Shown one piece after another: positions 58,109 to 64,000 of a DNA stretch of 64,000 bases. A program made the translations under genes and the position numbers. This stretch comes from Ascidiaceihabitans sp034111945. Lineage in GTDB: Bacteria > Pseudomonadota > Alphaproteobacteria > Rhodobacterales > Rhodobacteraceae. The notes under the pieces were generated by a model that worked only from the letters and a program-made list of their open reading frames with translations, was not told the DNA's origin and did not search any database. Where the stretch lies: NCBI GenBank assembly GCA_047626725.1, contig JBLHSG010000015.1:1-64000 (forward strand). The letters run 5' to 3'. How positions within the stretch are numbered: the first letter of the stretch is position 1; every line of letters starts with the position of its first letter.

Positions 58109-59269
58109 ATGATCCGCCAATTTTCTGCCCTCTTCGCGCTGATCGTGCTGAGCATGCCTGCGCAGGCCTTTGAAACTCGCGCGACGGCTGCCTATGTGGT
58201 CGATCAAACCACCGGCACCGTGCTGTTGAACAAGAACGCAGACACGCCTTTGCCGCCCGCATCCATGTCGAAATTGATGACGCTATTCATGGCATTTGAG
58301 GCAATTCGCGATGGGCGCTTGTCCCTGAACGAAAAACTGCCCGTCTCGCAACATTCGATGGACTACGGCGGGTCAACCATGTTCCTGAACACCCGTGATC
58401 GCATTCGGGTCGAAGACCTCTTGCGCGGAATTATTGTGTTGTCTGGCAACGATGCGTGTTCGGTCATTGCCGAAGCGCTAAGCACAGATGGCACTGAAAG
58501 TGGTTTTGCGCGAATGATGACCCAGCGCGCGCAAAAAATGGGCATGACCAATTCAACATTTGCCAATTCCAACGGCTGGCCGCAGGCAGGTCATCGCATG
58601 TCTATGCGTGATTTGGCGTTGTTGGCCACACGCTTGATCGAGGATTTTCCCGAGTATTATCCGCTGTTCGCAGAGACAGATTTTCAATTTGACGGACGTG
58701 CGCCACAGAACACAAAAAACCGTAACCCATTGTTAAAGCTAGGCATTGGCGCTGATGGTTTGAAAACGGGCCACACATCCGAGGCAGGGTACGGCCTTGT
58801 CGGGTCTGCAAAACAAGGTCAACGTCGTGTGATTTTTGTGATCTCCGGTCTCGAAAGCTCAGCAGCACGTGCCCAAGAATCCGAAGCAATCGTCAACTGG
58901 TCATTCCGCCAATTCGCCCAACGTCCGCTGGCGAAAAAGGGCGAACGTATTGCCATGGCAGATGTCTGGATGGGCGAAATGCCAACTGTTGGACTGGTTC
59001 CTGAAACTGACATTTCGGTTCTTTTGCCGGTACTTGCAGGCAACGAAGTCCCCGCCGAAGTCGTCTATAGCGGCCCATTACAAACGCCGATCACCGCGGG
59101 CCAAAAGCTGGCGGAATTGGTTCTGTCCCCCGAAGGATTGCCTGAAACCCGCATCCCGTTGGTCGCCGAAAATGACGTGGCTGACGGTGGATTTATGGCA
59201 CGCCTCAGCACCGCCGCGATGAAGCTTTTGGACCGCGTAAACCAAAACCCAAACCGGAACCCATCGTGA
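58109..59269 (+). CDS. dacA: D-alanyl-D-alanine carboxypeptidase (PBP5/6 family)
   Basis: A 386-residue periplasmic, inner-membrane-associated penicillin-binding protein that trims the terminal D-Ala from peptidoglycan pentapeptides. The signal peptide is MIRQFSALFALIVLSMPAQA. The active-site motifs are Ser52-Met-Ser-Lys55, Ser112-Gly-Asn114 and Lys219-Thr-Gly221. A PBP5_C domain follows near residues 275-365 and a short amphipathic tail. Its stop overlaps the tmk GTG start. It lies between the SPOR lipoprotein and tmk in one operon. Confidence 0.95.
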   Translation: MIRQFSALFALIVLSMPAQAFETRATAAYVVDQTTGTVLLNKNADTPLPPASMSKLMTLFMAFEAIRDGRLSLNEKLPVSQHSMDYGGSTMFLNTRDRIRVEDLLRGIIVLSGNDACSVIAEALSTDGTESGFARMMTQRAQKMGMTNSTFANSNGWPQAGHRMSMRDLALLATRLIEDFPEYYPLFAETDFQFDGRAPQNTKNRNPLLKLGIGADGLKTGHTSEAGYGLVGSAKQGQRRVIFVISGLESSAARAQESEAIVNWSFRQFAQRPLAKKGERIAMADVWMGEMPTVGLVPETDISVLLPVLAGNEVPAEVVYSGPLQTPITAGQKLAELVLSPEGLPETRIPLVAENDVADGGFMARLSTAAMKLLDRVNQNPNRNPS

Positions 59270-59895
59270 CATCAACCGGCACTTTTATCACGTTTGAAGG
59301 CATCGACGGCTCTGGAAAATCCACGCAAGCACGGATGCTAGCGGATCATCTGCGCGCGCTTGGCCAAGACGTTGTGTTGACCCGCGAGCCAGGCGGCAGC
59401 CCCGGTGCCGAGGAAATTCGCGCGCTGGTTTTGCAGGGCGATCCAGATCGTTGGTCCGCTGAAACAGAGATTTTGCTGTTTGCAGCCGCGCGTCGCGATC
59501 ATCTAGAACGCACAATTCAGCCTGCAATCGAGGCTGGAAAAATAGTGATCTGCGACCGCTTTGCCGACAGTTCGCGCATGTACCAAGGACTGTCGCGCGG
59601 CGATTTGCGTGCCACCGTAGACCAACTGCACAAGCTGATGATCAAACGTGAACCCGACCTGACCATCCTGATCGATATGGACCCGACCATTGGCCACACC
59701 CGTGCCAAAGCGCGGCAAACCATCGAAGAACGTTTCGAGGATTTTGGCACTGATTTACAGGAAAAAATGCGCGCAGGATTCCTGTCTTTGGCACAAGAAT
59801 TTTCAGACCGGTTTCGCGTCATTGATGGTGCGCGTGGTATTAACGAAGTCGCGCAGGACGTGGCGGATACGGTTCAAAAATCATTGGATGCGTGA
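59266..59895 (+). CDS. tmk: Thymidylate kinase
   Basis: A 209-residue nucleoside monophosphate kinase that converts dTMP to dTDP. It has the P-loop FEGIDGSGKSTQA (residues 9-21), the dTMP-binding REPGGSPGAEEIR, the DR[FY] motif CDRFADSSRMYQG and the LID region ARQTIEERFEDFG. It starts at GTG 59266, overlapping the dacA stop as GTGA. In most relatives holB follows directly; here a Rieske oxygenase gene lies between them. Confidence 0.95.
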   Translation: MTSTGTFITFEGIDGSGKSTQARMLADHLRALGQDVVLTREPGGSPGAEEIRALVLQGDPDRWSAETEILLFAAARRDHLERTIQPAIEAGKIVICDRFADSSRMYQGLSRGDLRATVDQLHKLMIKREPDLTILIDMDPTIGHTRAKARQTIEERFEDFGTDLQEKMRAGFLSLAQEFSDRFRVIDGARGINEVAQDVADTVQKSLDA

Positions 59896-59972
59896 ACGAA
59901 ACACTTGCCGCCTCTCGTCATTTGTTTACACATATTAAAACCTAAAAACGCTCGCCCTTTTGGAGGCCCACA

Positions 59973-61013
59973 ATGTTCCTGAAAAACGCATGGTACGTCG
60001 CTGCATGGGATCACGAAGTTGTTGCTGACCTTCAGCAAGTTGTGGTTTTGGGCGAAAAAATATGCATGTTTCGCACCGCAGAAGGCGAAGTGATCGCACT
60101 AGAAGACGCCTGCCCCCATCGCAAATTACCGCTGTCCAAAGGCCGGATAAAGGACGGAAACGTTGAATGTGGCTATCACGGGTTAACCTTTGATTGCGCG
60201 GGCCAATGCGTTTGGGCCCCCGGCGGCGGGCGCATTCCATCCCAAGCAAAAGTGCGCGCGTTTCCTATTCACGAAAAATACGGCCTTGTTTGGATATGGA
60301 TGGGCAACGCCGCGATGGCTGACGCCAGCGAAATCTTCGACATTCCAAACTTTGAAAACCCGGACTGGGGGATCAATCGCGGCGATGCGATGGACCTGCA
60401 ATGCAACTATTTATACATGACCGACAACCTGCTGGACCCGACCCACGTGGCATGGGTGCACGCAGGATCATTCGGCCATGACGCGACCAAGGACACACCG
60501 TTGCGGATCACAAAAACTGATGATGCTGTCATTGTGCATCGCTGGATGATGGATGTGGAACCAGCGCCATTTTACAAGAAAGTCGTTGAATTCACTGGAA
60601 ATTGTGATCGCCTTCAACACTACGAAGTCCGCTATCCAAGTCACGCGTTGATCCGTGCTGTGTTTACGCCCGCGGGCACTGGCGGCGTCGATGGGCCACT
60701 GCATGACCAGACATTTATCATGGACAGCTATAATTTCATGACCCCCAGCAGCGAAACGGAAACCCGGTATTATTGGTTCCAATTGCGCAATATCCGCCCT
60801 GACGATGCGGCCCTAAGCCAAATGATGACCGAAGACGTGCAGCACGCATTCGAAGAAGACCGCGCGGTTCTGAACGAGGTGCAAAAAGGCATGGATACAA
60901 AAAACTCACCCCACATTGATTTGCCGATTGATGGAGGCCAATTGCGGTTCCGTCGTCAATTACAGGCAATGATTAACGAAGAGGCGCAAGTCGACGCGCA
61001 GATGCTGGGTTAA
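59973..61013 (+). CDS. Rieske non-heme iron oxygenase (VanA-like), orphan
   Basis: A 346-residue oxygenase alpha subunit of the vanillate O-demethylase/PobA type. The Rieske 2Fe-2S ligands are Cys47-His49 and Cys66-His69 (CPHRKLPLSKG and CGYHGLTF). The mononuclear iron site includes His158 and His163 in DNLLDPTHVAWVHAGSFG. It should hydroxylate or O-demethylate an aromatic compound using electrons from a separate reductase, which is not encoded nearby. The motif spacing is intact, so it should be active. It sits between tmk and holB, an unusual place. It has a 77-bp leader and GGAGG upstream. Confidence 0.9.
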   Translation: MFLKNAWYVAAWDHEVVADLQQVVVLGEKICMFRTAEGEVIALEDACPHRKLPLSKGRIKDGNVECGYHGLTFDCAGQCVWAPGGGRIPSQAKVRAFPIHEKYGLVWIWMGNAAMADASEIFDIPNFENPDWGINRGDAMDLQCNYLYMTDNLLDPTHVAWVHAGSFGHDATKDTPLRITKTDDAVIVHRWMMDVEPAPFYKKVVEFTGNCDRLQHYEVRYPSHALIRAVFTPAGTGGVDGPLHDQTFIMDSYNFMTPSSETETRYYWFQLRNIRPDDAALSQMMTEDVQHAFEEDRAVLNEVQKGMDTKNSPHIDLPIDGGQLRFRRQLQAMINEEAQVDAQMLG

Positions 61014-61054
61014 ACCCATTTCCACGGCGCAGGTCCGGTGCTACATCATTGATC

Positions 61055-62170
61055 ATGGCTGACGAAATTTCTGATCCGACCCAAGTATCTGGCGCACCGC
61101 ATCCGCGTGAAACCGATCAATTGATCGGCCAAGACGCTGCGCAAACTGCATTTTTGGATGCGTTCAATTCGGAACGCCTGCATCACGCGTGGATGTTGAC
61201 CGGTCCGCGTGGTGTCGGAAAAGCCACCTTGGCGTGGAAAATAGCTAAATTCCTGCTCGCGACGCCGGACCCTGGCGGCGATGATATGTTTGGCGCGCCG
61301 CCTGCCCCAACATCGTTGGCAATATCGCCGGATCATCCCGTCGCACACCGTATTGCGGCTGGCGCTGATCCCGGGCTTGTTGCTGTGAACCGCACCCCGA
61401 ATGAAAAAACAGGGCGCATGCGCGATCAAATCGTTGTCGATGATATTCGCAAATTGTCTGGGTTTTTCCAACTGTCCGCCACAGATGGCGGGCGTCGTGT
61501 TGTGATTGTGGATGCGGCCGATGACATGAACACCCAAGCGGCGAATGCCCTGCTTAAAATGCTAGAAGAACCACCAGAACGCGCGACCTTACTGTTGATC
61601 ACCCACCAACCTTCACGCCTGTTGCCGACCATCCGGTCGCGTTGCCGAACACTGCGGTTGAACACGTTGTCAGGCACGGACATGCAAACGGCGATGTTGA
61701 ATGCAGGCGTCGATGCAGGGCAAACCGGAACCGCGCTTGCGGAGCTGTCTGGCGGGTCCGTGGGCGAAGCGATGCGTCTGTCGTTGCTAGGTGGTCTCGA
61801 AATTTACAGCGAAATCATTGGCTTGCTTGGCACGTTGCCGCAACTTGATCGCGCACGTACCCTTCGTTTGGCCGAAGCCGCCGCGCAACGTGGGGCTGCC
61901 GAAAAGCTAGATTTATTGTTTACGCTGCTGGAAATCGCACTTGCCCGTTTGGCGCGCACAGGTGCGACGGGCACCCCGCCCGCAGGTGAAGCAGCCCCAA
62001 ACGAGGCCGCGATCCTAATGCGTTTGGCGCAAACACCGCATCAGGGACGCGCGTGGGCAGACATAGGCCAAGAAGCGCTGGCGCGGGCCCGTCACGGGAG
62101 GGCCGTTAACCTTGACCCCGCCGCCCTCGTCCTAGATACGATGTTCAAAATTCAAGGTGCCGCAGCATGA
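61055..62170 (+). CDS. holB: DNA polymerase III subunit delta prime
   Basis: A 371-residue clamp-loader subunit. It has the truncated P-loop GPRGVGKATLAW near residues 51-62, SRC motif TIRSRCRTLRLN and the AAA+ sensor block NTQAANALLKMLEEPPERATLLLITH. Delta prime itself is normally ATPase-inactive. I start it at the ATG at 61055; a TTG six bases earlier is less likely. Its stop overlaps the tatD ATG (ATGA). With tatD and the PhnP-like gene it forms a tightly overlapping unit, seen widely in bacteria. Confidence 0.94.
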   Translation: MADEISDPTQVSGAPHPRETDQLIGQDAAQTAFLDAFNSERLHHAWMLTGPRGVGKATLAWKIAKFLLATPDPGGDDMFGAPPAPTSLAISPDHPVAHRIAAGADPGLVAVNRTPNEKTGRMRDQIVVDDIRKLSGFFQLSATDGGRRVVIVDAADDMNTQAANALLKMLEEPPERATLLLITHQPSRLLPTIRSRCRTLRLNTLSGTDMQTAMLNAGVDAGQTGTALAELSGGSVGEAMRLSLLGGLEIYSEIIGLLGTLPQLDRARTLRLAEAAAQRGAAEKLDLLFTLLEIALARLARTGATGTPPAGEAAPNEAAILMRLAQTPHQGRAWADIGQEALARARHGRAVNLDPAALVLDTMFKIQGAAA

Positions 62171-62982
62171 GCATGGCGATGACAAACCCCGAAATCACTG
62201 ACAGCCACTGCCATTTGGATTTTCCAGATTTCGAAGGCCAGTTGCCGCAAATTATCGAAAATGCAAAAGCCGCCGGCGTCACGCGCATGGTCACGATCTG
62301 CACAAAATTGCGGACTGAGCCACAGGTCCGTGCCATTGCCGAAGCACACGCACCGGTATTTTATGCTGCAGGAACCCACCCGATGAGCGCGGCGTCTGAA
62401 CCACTTACGTCTGTCGATGAACTGGTCGCGATGGCGCAGCACCCGAAATTTGTTGGCATCGGCGAGACCGGATTAGACTATCACTACACCGCTGAAAGTG
62501 CTGAAATTCAAAAACAATCGCTGCGCATTCACATTGCGGCGGCCCGAAAAACTGGCCTACCGCTGATCATTCACGCCCGCGCCGCTGACGACGACATGGC
62601 CCGAATTCTGGCAGAAGAACACGCAAACGGCGCGTATTCATGTGTCATGCACTGTTTTTCGTCCTCTCCTGAACTGGCGAAAGCTGCCCTTAATTTGGGT
62701 TTTTATCTGTCAATGTCGGGCATCTCGGCCTTTCCAAAAAGCCAACCGATCCGAGATATTTTTGCAAGCGCATCCGTGGACCGGATACTTGTCGAAACAG
62801 ATGCGCCGTATTTAGCGCCCCCACCCCATCGCGGCAAACGCAATGAACCGGCGTACACGGCACACACCGCGCGCGTCGGAGCAGAGGTGTTCGGGATGGA
62901 ATACGCAGAATTTGCGGCCCAAACCCAAGTAAACTTTGAACGTCTTTTCGCCAAAGCTGCGGCATATGAGGCCAGCACATAA
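62167..62982 (+). CDS. tatD: TatD-family hydrolase (metal-dependent DNase)
   Basis: A 271-residue TIM-barrel metalloenzyme. Metal ligands lie in ITDSHCHLDF (HxH near residues 14-16), GIGETGLDYHY (Glu), LIIHARAADDD (His), VMHCFSSSP (His) and LVETDAPYLAPP (Asp). TatD/YcfH proteins act as 3'-5' exonucleases or, in other members, D-aminoacyl-tRNA deacylases. Start and stop overlap neighbouring genes (ATGA with holB, TAATG with the next). Confidence 0.94.
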   Translation: MSMAMTNPEITDSHCHLDFPDFEGQLPQIIENAKAAGVTRMVTICTKLRTEPQVRAIAEAHAPVFYAAGTHPMSAASEPLTSVDELVAMAQHPKFVGIGETGLDYHYTAESAEIQKQSLRIHIAAARKTGLPLIIHARAADDDMARILAEEHANGAYSCVMHCFSSSPELAKAALNLGFYLSMSGISAFPKSQPIRDIFASASVDRILVETDAPYLAPPPHRGKRNEPAYTAHTARVGAEVFGMEYAEFAAQTQVNFERLFAKAAAYEAST

Positions 62983-63782
62983 TGGCGCAACTGAAGTTCA
63001 CCATTTTAGGATGTGGATCATCAGGCGGCGTGCCACGTTTGGGCGGACACTGGGGCGCATGCGATCCTGAAAACCCGAAGAACCACCGGCGCCGTTGTTC
63101 TTTGTTAGTTGAAAAAATCGGCCCTGAGGGCACAACATCCGTGCTCATTGACACCACGCCGGACATGCGCAGCCAATTGCTGGATGCCAAAGTGGGGCGG
63201 CTGGACGGCGTCATTTACACGCACAGTCATGCCGATCACGTTCATGGTATCGACGATCTGCGTATGATCGTGATTAACATGCGCGCGCGGCTTCCTGTTT
63301 GGGCTGATGTGCCGACGCGTGCAGCATTGATTGAACGGTTTGGCTACGTTTTTGTCCAACCAGAGTGGTCATCCTACCCGCCAATTTTGGAACTGAACCC
63401 AATCGAAGGGGACGTCATGATCGACGGCCCGGGTGGGAAAATCACGTTCACCCCGTTTGAAGTTAACCACGGTGGCATGGACGCGTTAGGTTTTCGGATC
63501 GATAATGTCGTTTACCTGCCCGATGTCGCAAAAATTCCGGACGCGGCATGGCCACTCATGGATAATTTAGATTGTTGGATCGTTGATGCCCTGCGCCGTG
63601 AACCGCACCCAACCCATTCGCATTTGGCCCAAACGCTTGAATGGATCGACAAGGTTGCACCCAAGACTGCCGTTCTGACAAACATGCACAATGACCTAGA
63701 TTACGCGACGGTTGCTGCGGAAACGCCAGACCACATCCAACCTGCATTTGACGGGCTAACGTTAACATTTGAGACATCGTAA
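62982..63782 (+). CDS. PhnP-like metallo-beta-lactamase fold hydrolase
   Basis: A 266-residue MBL-fold enzyme. The dinuclear metal motif is YTHSHADHVHGIDDL (HxHxDH near residues 79-84), with further His in VNHGG, Asp in YLPDVAKIP and a late His in LTNMHNDLDY. The N-terminus FTILGCGSSGGVPRLGG matches PhnP/YycJ-like phosphodiesterases that cleave cyclic phosphates. It is not near a C-P lyase operon, and its linkage to tatD and holB is conserved, so a nucleic-acid or nucleotide role is as likely as phosphonate use. The start overlaps the tatD stop (TAATG). Confidence 0.9.
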   Translation: MAQLKFTILGCGSSGGVPRLGGHWGACDPENPKNHRRRCSLLVEKIGPEGTTSVLIDTTPDMRSQLLDAKVGRLDGVIYTHSHADHVHGIDDLRMIVINMRARLPVWADVPTRAALIERFGYVFVQPEWSSYPPILELNPIEGDVMIDGPGGKITFTPFEVNHGGMDALGFRIDNVVYLPDVAKIPDAAWPLMDNLDCWIVDALRREPHPTHSHLAQTLEWIDKVAPKTAVLTNMHNDLDYATVAAETPDHIQPAFDGLTLTFETS

Positions 63783-63828
63783 AACGCTGACGTAAAACAT
63801 CACAGACCAGAGAAACTGACCTTCGATC

Positions 63829-64000
63829 ATGCAAATTCTTATCGATATTATTCTGCCTGTGTTTTTGGTTATCGGCTTCGGCTATGTCGCCGTTTGGCGC
63901 GGTTTTTTCCCGATGAGCGGTGTCGATGGGTTGATGAAATTCACCCAAAGCTTTGCAATCCCGTGCTTGTTGTTTCAGGCGATTGCAAAAATCGATATCC
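63829..64000 (+). CDS. AEC-family transporter, N-terminal fragment (runs off the window)
   Basis: The first 57 codons of a gene continuing past the window edge. The translation starts MQILIDIILPVFLVIGFGYVA and goes on with FFPMSGVDGLMKFTQSFAIPCLLFQAIA, with a first transmembrane segment and the typical second one of auxin-efflux-carrier (malonate/MdcF-like) permeases. Such proteins export organic acids. The ATG at 63829 is 46 bp after the PhnP-like gene. The assignment rests on only the N-terminal part. Confidence 0.75.
   Translation, partial: MQILIDIILPVFLVIGFGYVAVWRGFFPMSGVDGLMKFTQSFAIPCLLFQAIAKIDI

Overview
The window reads as chromosomal DNA of an alphaproteobacterium, most likely a marine Rhodobacteraceae (Roseobacter-group) species. 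The pointers are GapR (DUF2312), an NDUFA12-type complex I accessory subunit next to MlaD and a DUF2155 protein, a ScfR-type XRE regulator with a DUF2083 C-terminus, a Fur-family Zur with znuABC, and the Anbu/alpha-E/ATP-grasp gene set. It contains two tRNA genes (Thr-TGT and Ser-TGA). I see no rRNA, CRISPR array, insertion sequence, integrase or replication origin.

Layout. 1-4.4 kb: tRNA-Thr, an unassigned protein, GapR, a split YeeE/YedE-type sulfur transporter with a Cys-loop phosphatase/sulfurtransferase-like protein, and an orphan FliM-like protein. 4.5-9.3 kb: receiver protein, small membrane protein and SSS-type sensor kinase in one operon, then a ScfR-type regulator. 9.5-14.8 kb: a five-gene branched-chain amino acid/amide-type ABC transporter with an mRNA hairpin after the binding protein and a terminator at the end. 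15-20.4 kb: an RTX protein, an acyl-CoA synthetase, accBC and aat. 20.4-24.2 kb: DUF2155/mlaD/NDUFA12, RidA, clpX and clpP. 24.6-28.6 kb: a T7-lysozyme-like amidase and the zinc regulon znuA / zur-znuC-znuB with a candidate Zur box. 28.6-36.4 kb: tryptophan catabolism (TDO, kynureninase, 3-hydroxyanthranilate dioxygenase, AFMID-type formamidase) mixed with aspartate dehydrogenase, an orphan molybdenum hydroxylase and a variant DHDPS-family aldolase. 36.5-41.5 kb: a complete ureDABCEFG operon. 41.6 kb: an isolated phnM.

42.9-53.9 kb is the most unusual part. A plus-strand operon (transglutaminase, circularly permuted ATP-grasp, alpha-E protein, second transglutaminase, Anbu proteasome-like peptidase) runs into a minus-strand operon (nitrilase-family amidase, large Orn/Lys/Arg decarboxylase-fold enzyme, second ATP-grasp, C45-type Ntn acyltransferase). 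Nearly every gene makes, breaks or rearranges amide bonds, or could supply an amine, so I read it as one or two uncharacterised peptide/amide systems. The ATP-grasp gene of the first operon carries an in-frame TAA at a position expected to encode a conserved tyrosine.

54-64 kb: a class III aminotransferase divergent from a cupin-type XRE regulator, tRNA-Ser, then a SPOR lipoprotein, a D,D-carboxypeptidase, thymidylate kinase, an orphan Rieske oxygenase, holB, a TatD nuclease, a PhnP-like hydrolase and the start of an AEC transporter.

Functional assignments come from reading the proteins and recalling family motifs. No database search was run.
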